A stretch of 64,000 bases of DNA from an uncultured Rhodospirillales bacterium (GCA_937926175.1 CALANV010000044.1:124001-188000); one strand, 5' to 3'. Numbered from the stretch's first letter, positions 7,285 through 16,117 are shown. Numbers and translations: made by a program. Notes: generated by a model from the sequence alone, not told the origin.

Positions 7285-9033
7285 ATGGTTCAAACCGCGA
7301 TGAAGCGACTGCAGACCGACATTCTGATCCTGGGCACCGGCGGGGCGGGACTGTTCGCGGCACTGCATGCGCACAAGGCCGCGCCGCAGCTCAAGATCAC
7401 GGTCGCGGTCAAGGGGCTTCTGGGCAAATGCGGCTGCACGCGCATGGTCCAGGGCGGCTACAACGTCGCGCTGGCGCCAGGGATTCGGTCGAACGCCATT
7501 TCATGGACACGATCGAGGGCGGTAAGTGGCTCAACGACCAGGATCTCGCCTGGGTGCTGGTCACGGTCGCTCAGGCGCGCATCCGCGAGCTCGAGAACGA
7601 ACTCGGCTGCTTCTTCGACCGCAATCCCGACGGCACCATCCATCAGAAGGCCTTCGCCGGCCAGACCTTCGACCGGACCGTCCACAAGGGCGACCTGACC
7701 GGGATCGAGATCATCAACCGGCTCGCTGAACAGGTATGGGCCCGCGGCATCGACCGGCTGGAAGAGCATCGGACGATCGAACTGATCAGGACGGCGCATG
7801 GCGACGCCATTGCCGGCGTGCTGTTCATCGACATGCGGTCGGGCGATTTCGTGTTCGTTCAGACACGCGCCGTGCTTCTCGCGACCGGCGGCGGGCCGAC
7901 CATGTACCGGTATCACACGCCGTCGGGCGACAAGTCGTGCGACGGCATGGCCATGGCGCTGCGGGCCGGCCTCACGCTCCGCGACATGGAGATGGTGCAG
8001 TTCCACCCGACCGGCCTGCTGGCGGGGCCGGATACGCGCATGACCGGAACGGTGCTGGAGGAAGGCCTGCGCGGCGCCGGCGGCTACCTGCTGGATGCGA
8101 AGGGCGAGCGTTTCATGGCGCGCTACGACCCGCGCGGCGAGCGCGCGACGCGCGACATCGTCAGCCGCGCCATCTTCGACGCGATCCGCAAGGGCGGTGC
8201 CACGCCGCTCGGCGGCGTGTACCTCCAGATGAGTCATCTCGGGCCCGACAAGGTCCGCAAGCAATTTCCGCAAGCAATTCAAGGGCATGGTCGAACGCTG
8301 CGCCGATTGCGGCTTCGACCTCGCCGGCGGCCGCGTCGAGGTCGTGCCGACGGCGCACTACATGATGGGCGGTGTCAAGTTCAGGACCGACTGCACGACC
8401 GAACTCACCGGCCTGTTCGCGGCGGGCGAGGACACGGGTGGCGTGCACGGCGCGAACCGGCTGGGCGGCAACGGCGTCGCCAACTCGACCGTGTTCGGCG
8501 GCATCGCCGGAGACACCATGGCGGCGTGGACGCCGTCGGCCGGCCGGTGGCGCCCGCCGGACGAGGCGGCGATCGCGGCGGCAATAGCGCGGGCAAGCGC
8601 GCCCTTGACGCGACCGCCCGGCGACATCGAGGCGGTGCGCGAACGGCTGTACACGCTGATGTGGGAGGATGCCGGGATCGTGCGCGACGCGGCAAGCCTG
8701 GCGCGCGCCGCCGCCGGCCTCGACGCCCTCGATGCGGAGCTCGATCGGATCGGCGTCGATGGCCGCGACCGCACCTTCAACCTGACCTGGCACGGCTGGC
8801 TCAATCTCAAGAATCTCGTCTTGGTGAGCCGGGCCATCGTCGCCGCGGCGGTCGCCCGCGAGGACTCGCGCGGCGCGCATTTCCGGGCCGATTTTCCCGA
8901 GACCGGCAACCTCGAGAATTCCCATTATACTTGTGTGCGGCTCGACCAGGGCCGCATCGTCGTCACGACCGAGCCTGTCGCGTTCACCCGCGTCCGGCCC
9001 GGCGAAACACTCATACGAACTGCTGCCGAGTAA
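7285..9033 (+). pseudogene. Fumarate reductase/succinate dehydrogenase-like flavoprotein subunit, two frameshifts
   Basis: The reconstructed protein (about 578 residues) has the FAD-binding ILILGTGGAGLFAAL near the N-terminus, MEMVQFHPTG, EGLRGAGGYLL, GERFMARYDPRGERATRDIVSRAI, PTAHYMMGG and GEDTGGVHGANRLGGNGVANS, all hallmarks of the SdhA/FrdA/NadB family. A missing G near 7480-7484 (CCAGGGGATTCG read as CCAGGGATTCG) shifts the frame. An exact 13-bp tandem duplication at 8254-8279 shifts it back. The segment that binds FAD covalently in SdhA (S-H-T-x-A-A-Q-G-G) reads G-C-T-R-M-V-Q-G-G, so the usual His is Cys. It would oxidise or reduce a dicarboxylate-like substrate and pass electrons to the subunits at 630-2095. 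ATG 7300 is an alternative start. Confidence 0.82.
8254..8279 (+). repeat. 13-bp exact tandem duplication causing a frameshift in the flavoprotein gene
   Basis: The 13-base unit tccgcaagcaatt at 8254-8266 is repeated exactly at 8267-8279. Removing one copy restores the frame DKVRKQFKGMVERC, which joins the two halves of the flavoprotein. Confidence 0.92.
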
Positions 9034-9036
9034 TCC

Positions 9037-9969
9037 ATGTACGACATCGTGATCACGGAGTTCATCGACCAGTGGGCGGTCGATGACCTGAAGCGCGACT
9101 TCAAGGTTCACTACGATCCCACACTGGTCGATCGCCCCGACGACATCGTGCGGCTGGCCGCCGATGCGCCGGCCCTCATCGTCCGCAACCGCACGCAGGT
9201 GCGCGGCGCCGTGCTCGACGGGTGCCGGCGCCTGAAGATCATCGGCCGGCTCGGCGTCGGCCTCGACAACATCGACATGAACGTCTGCGCCGAGCGCGGC
9301 ATCCAGGTGTTTCCGGCGACCGGCGCGAATACGGTATCGGTTGCCGAATACGTGATCGCCGCGATGCTGGTGGGCCTGCGCAACGTCTGGCAGGCCAATG
9401 CCGACGTACTGGCCGGCAGGTGGCCGCGCAACGACCTGATGTTCCATGAGGTTGCCGGCAAGCGGCTGGGCCTCGTCGGCTTCGGTTCCATCGCGCGCGC
9501 GGTGGCGCAACGCGCCCGCGCGCTCGAACTCGAGCTTGCGGCCTACGACCCGTTCGTCGCGGCGGATGATCCGGCGTGGGCGCAGTACGACGTCGCGCGC
9601 CTCGACCTCGATACGCTGCTCTCGAGCTCGGACATCATCAGCATCCACGTGCCGTACACGCCCGAGACGCACAACCTGATCGATGCCAAGGCGCTCGCCC
9701 GCATGCGACCCAACGCGTTCCTGATCAACTCGGCGCGCGGCGGCATCATCGATGAGGTGGCGCTCGTCGCGGCACTTAAGGCCGGCAGGATCGGCGGCGC
9801 CGCCCTCGACGTGTACGCCAGGGAGCCACTGCCCGCCGGCTCGATCTTCGAGGGCGTGCCCAATCTGCTGCTGACGCCACACATCGCCGGCGTGACGCAG
9901 GAAGCCAATTTCCGTGTCTCGTCGGCGACCGTCGCCAGCGTGCGCCGCGCGCTGAAGGCCCTGGCATGA
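9037..9969 (+). CDS. slcC: D-2-hydroxyacid dehydrogenase family, SlcC-like ((S)-sulfolactate dehydrogenase)
   Basis: This 310-residue cytosolic NAD-dependent dehydrogenase has a Rossmann GFGSIA motif (about residues 150-155), the substrate-binding/catalytic RVGLDNID-like GVGLDNIDM, NSARGGIIDE with the active-site Arg, Glu in YAREPLP and the catalytic His in TPHIAG. The family oxidises 2-hydroxyacids to 2-oxoacids. SlcC is the member that oxidises (S)-3-sulfolactate to 3-sulfopyruvate and works with ComC as a two-enzyme racemase. Here a ComC-like gene overlaps its end by four bases and a SuyB-like gene lies upstream, which is why I favour SlcC. A phosphoglycerate dehydrogenase-like paralogue with another substrate is the alternative. 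The gene is intact. Confidence 0.62.
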   Translation: MYDIVITEFIDQWAVDDLKRDFKVHYDPTLVDRPDDIVRLAADAPALIVRNRTQVRGAVLDGCRRLKIIGRLGVGLDNIDMNVCAERGIQVFPATGANTVSVAEYVIAAMLVGLRNVWQANADVLAGRWPRNDLMFHEVAGKRLGLVGFGSIARAVAQRARALELELAAYDPFVAADDPAWAQYDVARLDLDTLLSSSDIISIHVPYTPETHNLIDAKALARMRPNAFLINSARGGIIDEVALVAALKAGRIGGAALDVYAREPLPAGSIFEGVPNLLLTPHIAGVTQEANFRVSSATVASVRRALKALA

Positions 9970-10967
9970 CGAAACTCTCGCTCGCCGACGCGTACGACCT
10001 CGCTGTCCGGGTTCTGCTTGCGGCCGGGGTCTCGCAACGCAACGCCGACGCCGTCGCGGAGGCGCTGGTGGCCGCCGAGGCCGACGGTCTTCCGAGCCAT
10101 GGCCTGTCGCGTCTGCCGTCTTATGCGGATCAGGTGCGGGCAAGAAAGGTGGACGGCAAGGCCGTTCCCGTCGTCACCGAGACCGCGCCCGCGGCAGTGA
10201 TGGTCGATGCGCGCAAAGGGTTCGCGTATCCAGCGATCGCGCAGGGGCTCGCGCGGGCCGTGAGGCTCGTCGGCCGCACCGGCGTCGTCGGCGTCGGCGT
10301 CACCAACTCCCACCACTTCGGCGTGGCCGGCTTTCACATCGAGCCGCTCGCCGCTCGCGGCCTCGTCGCGCTTGCCTTTGGCAACTCGCCGGCGGCGATC
10401 GCGCCCTGGGGTGGCGTGCGCGCGCTGTTCGGCACGAATCCGATCGCCTTCGCCTGTCCGCGCAAAGGCGGCCCGCCGCTCGTGATCGACCTCAGCCTCA
10501 GCAAGGTGGCGCGCGGCAAGATCATGATCGCGGCGCAGAAGGGCGAGCCGATCCCCGAGGGTTGGGCGCTCGATGCCGAGGGGCGGCCGACGTGCGACGC
10601 CAAGGCGGCGCTCGGCGGCACCATGCTGCCGATGGGCGACGCCAAGGGCGCGGCGCTGGTCCTGATGGTCGAGATCCTGGCGGCCGCACTGACCGGCGCC
10701 CGGTTCGGCTACGAGGCGAGCTCGTTCTTCGAGGCGAAGGGCCCGGCGCCGCGTGTCGGCCAGTTCTTCCTTGTCATCGATCCGGCGTGCTTCGCCGGCC
10801 CGGATTTCGCCGCGCGCGTCGGCAGGCTGGCGAAGGCCATCCTGGCGCAACCGGGGACGCGCCTTCCCGGCGACCGCCGCCTGAAGCACAGGGCACAGGC
10901 GGAGGCCGAAGGAATCGACGTGCCGGCGTATCTCCTGGCCGAACTCGAGCGACGCGCGGCCGGCTGA
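9966..10967 (+). CDS. comC: Malate/lactate (Ldh2) family dehydrogenase, ComC-like ((R)-sulfolactate dehydrogenase)
   Basis: The 333-residue protein belongs to the Ldh2/malate dehydrogenase family, which has a unique NAD(P)-binding fold. Visible features are ADGLPSHGLSRLPSYADQ near residues 38-55, TNSHHFGVAGFH with the family His, LFGTNPIAFACP, and the glycine-rich GDAKGAALVLMVEIL. It overlaps the preceding dehydrogenase (ATGA), so the two are probably translated together. In sulfolactate degraders ComC reduces 3-sulfopyruvate to (R)-sulfolactate, the substrate of SuyAB. The pairing with an SlcC-like enzyme and a SuyB-like lyase supports this. Ureidoglycolate and malate dehydrogenases are relatives and cannot be excluded from sequence alone. 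Confidence 0.65.
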   Translation: MTKLSLADAYDLAVRVLLAAGVSQRNADAVAEALVAAEADGLPSHGLSRLPSYADQVRARKVDGKAVPVVTETAPAAVMVDARKGFAYPAIAQGLARAVRLVGRTGVVGVGVTNSHHFGVAGFHIEPLAARGLVALAFGNSPAAIAPWGGVRALFGTNPIAFACPRKGGPPLVIDLSLSKVARGKIMIAAQKGEPIPEGWALDAEGRPTCDAKAALGGTMLPMGDAKGAALVLMVEILAAALTGARFGYEASSFFEAKGPAPRVGQFFLVIDPACFAGPDFAARVGRLAKAILAQPGTRLPGDRRLKHRAQAEAEGIDVPAYLLAELERRAAG

Positions 10968-11042
10968 CGCATCCGGCCGCATGCACCGCAATTGCCGCAA
11001 TCGGCCATCCTTTATATGGTGCCCGGCAGGGGAGGAGGCGGA

Positions 11043-12200
11043 ATGAACGCGGCGGAAGGATTGGAAGACATCCGCAATTCGGTGCGTGCCTTGTGCGCGC
11101 GTTTTCCGGGGAGCTACTGGCGCGAACTCGATCGCGAACGGCGATATCCGACCGAGTTCGTGAAGGCGCTGACCGAGGCGGGCATGCTCGCCGTTCTCAT
11201 CCCCGAGGAGTATGGCGGCAGCGGCCTCGGCATCACCGCCGCCGCCGCGATTCTCGAGGAGATCCACAAGAGCGGCGGCAACGGCGCCGCGTGCCACGCC
11301 CAGATGTACACGATGGGCACGATCCTGAAGCACGGAAGCGCCGAACAGAAATCGCGCTGGCTGCCGAAGATCGCCGCGGGCGAGCTGCGGCTTCAGGCGT
11401 TCGGGGTAACCGAGCCGACGGCCGGTACGGACACGACCGCGATTCGGACCACCGCCGTCCGCCGCGGTGACACCTACGTCATCAACGGCCAGAAGGTATG
11501 GACGAGCCGCGCCGAGCATTCCGATCTGATGCTGCTGCTCGCGCGGACGACTCCGCGGGACAAGGTGGCGCGGCGCACTGACGGCCTCTCGGTCTTCGTC
11601 GTCGACATGCGCGAAGGGCTGAAGCGCGGGCTGACCATCCGGCCGATCCGCACGATGATCAACCACGCGACCACCGAGGTGTTCTTCGACAACCTCGAGG
11701 TTCCGGCCGATCACCTGATCGGCGAAGAGGGCAAGGGCTTCCGCTATATTCTCGACGGCATGAACGCGGAGCGCATCCTGATCGCCGCCGAATGCATCGG
11801 CGATGCGCGCTGGTTCATTGCCAAGGCATGCGACTATGCCAGGAGCCGCGTGGTGTTCGGCCGGCCGATCGGCCAGAACCAGGGCGTGCAGTTCCCGATC
11901 GCACGCGCGTTCGCGGCGACCGAGGCCGCTGCCCTGATGGTGTGCGAGGCGGCAAGCTTGTTCGACGCCGGCAAGCCGTGCGGGCCGCAGGCGAACATGG
12001 CGAAGATGCTGGCGGCGGACGCATCGTGGCAGGCGGCCGACATGTGCCTGCAGACGCATGGCGGTTTCGGCTTCGCCGAGGAATACGATGTCGAGCGCAA
12101 GTTCCGCGAGACGCGGCTCTACCAGATCGCGCCGATCTCGACCAATCTGATCCTCTCGTATCTTGCCGAGCATGTGCTCGGCCTGCCGCGGTCCTACTGA
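11043..12200 (+). CDS. Acyl-CoA dehydrogenase family protein
   Basis: This cytosolic FAD enzyme of 385 residues has the family signatures: FGVTEPTAGTDT in the middle domain, VINGQKVWTSRAEHSDL, and the C-terminal CLQTHGGFGFAEEYDVERKFRETRLYQI helix with the Arg that contacts FAD. It introduces a double bond into an acyl-CoA and reduces electron-transfer flavoprotein. ATG 11043 follows GGGGAGGAGG at a good distance. A class III CoA-transferase starts one base after its stop and a hot-dog hydratase follows, so the three probably act in sequence: CoA activation, desaturation, hydration. Whether they belong to the sulfonate-like array upstream is unknown. A 75-bp gap separates them. Confidence 0.85.
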   Translation: MNAAEGLEDIRNSVRALCARFPGSYWRELDRERRYPTEFVKALTEAGMLAVLIPEEYGGSGLGITAAAAILEEIHKSGGNGAACHAQMYTMGTILKHGSAEQKSRWLPKIAAGELRLQAFGVTEPTAGTDTTAIRTTAVRRGDTYVINGQKVWTSRAEHSDLMLLLARTTPRDKVARRTDGLSVFVVDMREGLKRGLTIRPIRTMINHATTEVFFDNLEVPADHLIGEEGKGFRYILDGMNAERILIAAECIGDARWFIAKACDYARSRVVFGRPIGQNQGVQFPIARAFAATEAAALMVCEAASLFDAGKPCGPQANMAKMLAADASWQAADMCLQTHGGFGFAEEYDVERKFRETRLYQIAPISTNLILSYLAEHVLGLPRSY

Positions 12201-12201
12201 G

Positions 12202-13356
12202 ATGGCTGGTGTTCTCGACGGTCTTCTCGTCGTTGCGCTGGAGCAGGCGGTCGCAGCACCCTATTGCTCGTCGCGGCTCGCCGATGCGGGGGCACGCGTG
12301 ATCAAGATCGAGCGGCCCGAAGGCGACTTCGCGCGCGGCTACGACAAGGCGGCGAAAGGGCAGTCGAGCTATTTTGTCTGGCTCAACCGCGGCAAGGAGT
12401 CGCTGGTTCTCGACATCAAGAACCCGGACGACAACGCATTGCTCCAGCGCATCGTCGCGAAGGCCGACGTCTTCATCCAGAACCTGATGCCGGGGGCCGC
12501 GGCGCGCGCCGGCTTCGGGTCGGACGCGTTGCGCCGGCGCCACCCGCGTTTGATCACCGTCGACATCAGCGGCTATGGCGAGACGGGGCTGTACGCGGAC
12601 ATGAAGTCCTACGACCTGCTGGTGCAGGCCGAGACCGGTCTGTGCATGGTGACGGGTCGGCCCGAAGGGCCGGGCCGTGTCGGCGTGTCGGTGTGCGACA
12701 TCGCCGCCGGCATGTATGCGTACCAGGCTGTGCTCGAGGCGCTGATCCGCCGCGGCAAGACGGGTGAGGGGAGCGCGATCAAGGTTTCGCTCTTCGACGG
12801 CATGGCGGAGTGGATGACTGTACCGTTGCTGCACCACGACTACGGCCCCGGTGCGCCGGCGCGGGTCGGTCTCAACCATCCCTCGATCGCTCCCTATGGC
12901 GCCTACGCGGCGAAGGACGGACAGCTCATCTTGATCTCGATCCAGAATGAGCGCGAGTGGCAGCGCTTCTGCGCCGACGTGCTCGGTGACGCGGCGCTCG
13001 CCAGCCACCCGCTGTTCAAGGACAACGTCACGCGGGTGAAGAACCGGCCCGAGCTCGACGCACGGATCGCCGCCGTGTTCGGCGCGCAGACGGCGGACGA
13101 TCTGACCGCACGGCTCAAGGCGGCGCAGATCGCCTTCGGACGGGTGAACACGGTCGCGCAGTTCTCGCAGCACCCGCAGCTTCGCCGCGTGGAAATCGAC
13201 ACGCCTCAAGGCAGGATATCGCTGCCCGCACCGCCGGCCCAGGTCATCGGCGAGGCACCGCGGCTGGGTCCGGTTCCAGCATTGGGCGAGCATTCGGGGG
13301 CGATCCGGCGCGAATTCGCGGCAGCGGCGGAGGAGGGCGACGCGAAGTCGGCGTGA
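12202..13356 (+). CDS. CaiB/BaiF family class III CoA-transferase
   Basis: The 384-residue protein shows the class III pattern. It opens with LDGLLVVALEQAVAAPYCSSRLADAGARVIKIERPEGDFAR-like sequence, then has LNRGKESLVLDIK and a catalytic Asp candidate in MKSYDLLVQAETG. Family members move CoA between carboxylic acids such as succinate, mesaconate, itaconate, oxalate, carnitine and bile acids. The start ATG 12202 lies one base after the acyl-CoA dehydrogenase stop. The link to an acyl-CoA dehydrogenase and a mesaconyl-CoA-hydratase-like protein makes a C4/C5 dicarboxylate CoA ester the most likely substrate, but this is inference. Confidence 0.85.
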   Translation: MAGVLDGLLVVALEQAVAAPYCSSRLADAGARVIKIERPEGDFARGYDKAAKGQSSYFVWLNRGKESLVLDIKNPDDNALLQRIVAKADVFIQNLMPGAAARAGFGSDALRRRHPRLITVDISGYGETGLYADMKSYDLLVQAETGLCMVTGRPEGPGRVGVSVCDIAAGMYAYQAVLEALIRRGKTGEGSAIKVSLFDGMAEWMTVPLLHHDYGPGAPARVGLNHPSIAPYGAYAAKDGQLILISIQNEREWQRFCADVLGDAALASHPLFKDNVTRVKNRPELDARIAAVFGAQTADDLTARLKAAQIAFGRVNTVAQFSQHPQLRRVEIDTPQGRISLPAPPAQVIGEAPRLGPVPALGEHSGAIRREFAAAAEEGDAKSA

Positions 13357-13444
13357 TGCAAATGCCTGTGTCACCAATTCCTTTCTTCCTTGCCACCGGC
13401 GGAGCGGCGGCGAGGGAAATCGTGGTTTGCGGTTCGAGGGCGTG

Positions 13445-14317
13445 ATGTCCGCCGTCGCACTCACGGAAGCCGATATCGCCCATCTGAAGACCTGGGAAGG
13501 GCGGACGCAGACCGTCGAGGATGTCGTCGCCCCCGACCGTGCGGTCGCGATGGCGGCGACGTTGGACTGGACGCACGCACCGGAAGAAGGCGATGTCCTG
13601 CCGCCGGGCTGGCATTGGATGTTCTTCAACGGTGCCGCACGCCAGAGTGAACTGGGACCCGACGGGCATCCGAAGCGCGGCGGCTTTCTGCCGCCGGTGC
13701 CGTTGCCGCGCCGGATGTGGGCCGGCGGCCGGCTCACGTTTGGCGCCGGTCTGCGGATCGGCGAGCGTGCGCGGCGCGAGTCGACGGTCGCGAAAGTCGA
13801 GGCGAAGCGCGGCCGCAGCGGCGATCTCGTCTTCGTCGTGGTGCGGCATCGTATTTTCGGCGCCGCCGGGCTCGCGATCGAAGAGGAGCACGATATCGTC
13901 TATCGCGAACCGCCGGCCCCGGGCGCCGAAACGGCAAAGCCGGCGCCTGCGCCCGCCGATCCCGTCTGGCGCCGCGAGATCCATCCGGATCCGGTCCTAC
14001 TGTTCCGCTATTCGGCGCTGACCTTCAACGGCCACCGTATCCACTATGATCACCCCTATGCCACCAAGGTCGAGGGCTATCCCGGGCTGGTGGTGCACGG
14101 TCCGCTGATCGCGACGCTGCTCCTCGACCTGCTTGGGCGCGAACGACCCGCCGCCAAGCTCGACCGCTTCGCCTTTCGCGCGGTGAGCCCGCTTTTCGAT
14201 ACGGCGCCGTTCTCGGTCAATGGCGCGCCGACGCCGGGCAGCGGGGCCGTGCAGCTGTGGGCGGCCGGGCCGGACGGGCGGCTGGCCATGTCGGCCGAGG
14301 CGGTCCTGGGCGGCTGA
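13445..14317 (+). CDS. MaoC/FAS1-type hot-dog dehydratase, mesaconyl-C4-CoA hydratase-like
   Basis: This 290-residue double hot-dog protein resembles mesaconyl-C4-CoA hydratases and the HTD2/FAS1-like dehydratases. Residues 1-145 form an N-terminal hot-dog domain (WHWMFFNG...GFLPPVPLPRRMWAGG). Residues 170-290 carry the catalytic pattern LFRYSALTFNGHRIHYDHPYA followed by YPGLVVHGPL. The His and Asp in that segment are the likely catalytic pair. ATG 13445 is preferred over upstream alternatives because it gives the usual N-terminus. It would reversibly hydrate a 2-enoyl-CoA. It ends the long forward array; about 110 bp with no gene separate it from the next one. Confidence 0.78.
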   Translation: MSAVALTEADIAHLKTWEGRTQTVEDVVAPDRAVAMAATLDWTHAPEEGDVLPPGWHWMFFNGAARQSELGPDGHPKRGGFLPPVPLPRRMWAGGRLTFGAGLRIGERARRESTVAKVEAKRGRSGDLVFVVVRHRIFGAAGLAIEEEHDIVYREPPAPGAETAKPAPAPADPVWRREIHPDPVLLFRYSALTFNGHRIHYDHPYATKVEGYPGLVVHGPLIATLLLDLLGRERPAAKLDRFAFRAVSPLFDTAPFSVNGAPTPGSGAVQLWAAGPDGRLAMSAEAVLGG

Positions 14318-14430
14318 GCCGTATGGGGCGAGGCCCGGACAGGCCCGTTGAGCTCGCCGGAAAACGCAGTCCTGCCCGGCGTTTAGGCTACCTTGCGAGT
14401 TCTCGTCCGGTTCCCCATACTTATTGAGCC

Positions 14431-15042
14431 ATGTCCCGAGCGCGCGCCAGGATCCGCCTCGATGCCGACGCGGCGGAAGCCGCGCCGCGCCGCTGCGACC
14501 ACCCGGACTGCACCGCCCCGGGGGAGTACCGGGCGCCACGCTCACGCACGAGGCTGAACGAGTACTACTGGTTCTGCCTCGACCATGTGCGCGCCTACAA
14601 TGCGGCATGGGATTACTACAAGGGCATGACCCCGGAGGAGATCGAGGCGGCGCGGCGCATGGATGTGGTCGGCTGGCGGCCGACCTGGCCGATGGGAGTG
14701 CGGCGGGGACGTGCCAACGGCTACCGGATCGATCCGGACGAACTGCGGGCGGCGTTCCGTCGCTTCCTCGATGAGGATATGTTTGGCGCCGGCAACGGAT
14801 CGTCGCATCGTTCCCCGCCCCGCGCCACCACGCAGGAGGAAGAAGCGCTTGCCATCCTCAACCTGCCGGTGGGCGCGACGCTCGAGGAAGTGAAAGCGCG
14901 TTACAAGGAACTGGTGAAGCGCAACCACCCGGATGCGAATGGCGGCGACAAGGCTGCCGAGGAGAGATTAAAGTTGATCAATCAGGCATATACATATCTG
15001 AAGACACAGGCGCAGAACGCCAAGCTCAACGTTCGCGATTGA
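14431..15042 (+). CDS. J-domain (DnaJ-like) protein preceding cobST
   Basis: The protein (203 residues) has an N-terminal region with CDHPDC and a later FCLDHVRAYNAAWDYY that may bind zinc. Its C-terminal J domain (about residues 133-195) contains the KRNHPDANGG loop with the HPD motif needed to stimulate DnaK. The central part is Arg-rich. A short DnaJ-like protein directly before cobS and cobT is a common alphaproteobacterial arrangement. Its client is not known from sequence. It may help assemble or recycle the cobaltochelatase AAA subunits, which is inference. The gap before it (14318-14430) probably holds its promoter, but I see no convincing -35/-10 pair. Confidence 0.85.
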   Translation: MSRARARIRLDADAAEAAPRRCDHPDCTAPGEYRAPRSRTRLNEYYWFCLDHVRAYNAAWDYYKGMTPEEIEAARRMDVVGWRPTWPMGVRRGRANGYRIDPDELRAAFRRFLDEDMFGAGNGSSHRSPPRATTQEEEALAILNLPVGATLEEVKARYKELVKRNHPDANGGDKAAEERLKLINQAYTYLKTQAQNAKLNVRD

Positions 15043-15106
15043 TCATCCGGGTGCGCCCGCATCCGTTTACCCGCAACGACGACGAAATACCGAAAGATCC
15101 AGATTC

Positions 15107-16117
15107 ATGGCCGCTACCGACACCGCATCAATCGACACGGCGAAGCTCGTTCCCGACATCAAGGTGAAGGTCAGGCAGACCTTCGGCATCGACAGCGATA
15201 TGGAAGTGCCGGCGTTCTCCACGCCGACCGAGCATGTGCCGGACATCGACGAGGCATACCGCTTCGACCGCGACACGACGCTCGCGATCCTGGCCGGGTT
15301 CGCGTACAACCGTCGCGTCCTGATCCAGGGCTATCATGGCACCGGCAAGTCGACCCATATCGAACAGGTCGCGGCGCGGCTGAACTGGCCATGCATCCGC
15401 ATCAACCTGGACAGCCACATCAGCCGTATCGATCTGGTGGGCCGCGATGCCATCGTCCTGAAGAATGGCGTGCAGGTGACCGAATTCCGCGAAGGCCTGC
15501 TGCCCTGGGCGCTCCAGCATCCCTGTGCGCTGGTATTCGACGAATATGACGCCGGTCGCGCCGATGTCATGTTCGTGATCCAGCGTGTGCTCGAGGTCGA
15601 AGGCAAGCTGACGCTGCTCGACCAGAACCGCGTGATCCGGCCGCACCCGGCATTCCGCCTGTTCGCCACGGCGAACACGGTCGGCCTCGGCGATACGACC
15701 GGCCTCTATCACGGCACCCAGCAGATCAACCAGGGGCAGATGGATCGCTGGAACATCGTCGCGACGCTGAACTATCTGCCGCATGACGAAGAAGTGAAGA
15801 TCGTCCTGGCCAAGGTGCCCTATTACGACACCAAGGAGGGGCGCGAGATCGTTTCGGCGATGGTGGCGCTGGCCGATCTCACGCGTGCCGGGTTCATGGC
15901 CGGCGACATCTCCACGGTCATGTCGCCGCGAACCGTGATCACGTGGGCCGATAACGCCCGCATCTTCGGCGACATTCCATTCGCGTTCCGGGTGACGTTC
16001 CTCAACAAGTGCGATGAGGTCGAACGCCAGACCATCGCCGAGTACTACCAGCGCTGCTTCGGCGTCGAGTTGGGCGGGCACAAGCTCGGCGCCGGTCCCG
16101 GCGCACAGACGCACTGA
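15107..16117 (+). CDS. cobS: Aerobic cobaltochelatase subunit CobS
   Basis: This 336-residue AAA+ ATPase has Walker A GYHGTGKSTH (around residue 75), Walker B ALVFDEYDAG and sensor region RLFATANTVGLGDTTGLYHGT. In the aerobic cobalamin pathway CobN, CobS and CobT insert cobalt into hydrogenobyrinic acid a,c-diamide, with CobS and CobT forming a ring-shaped ATP-driven chaperone. Length and sequence agree with the full family. The partner cobT starts 17 bases downstream. cobN is not in the window. Confidence 0.96.
   Translation: MAATDTASIDTAKLVPDIKVKVRQTFGIDSDMEVPAFSTPTEHVPDIDEAYRFDRDTTLAILAGFAYNRRVLIQGYHGTGKSTHIEQVAARLNWPCIRINLDSHISRIDLVGRDAIVLKNGVQVTEFREGLLPWALQHPCALVFDEYDAGRADVMFVIQRVLEVEGKLTLLDQNRVIRPHPAFRLFATANTVGLGDTTGLYHGTQQINQGQMDRWNIVATLNYLPHDEEVKIVLAKVPYYDTKEGREIVSAMVALADLTRAGFMAGDISTVMSPRTVITWADNARIFGDIPFAFRVTFLNKCDEVERQTIAEYYQRCFGVELGGHKLGAGPGAQTH

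Noticed and set aside
8161..13737. Very long minus-strand frames of 640-880 codons
   Set aside because: They run antisense to well-supported genes and show Arg/His/Asp-rich shadow composition, as expected in GC-rich DNA.
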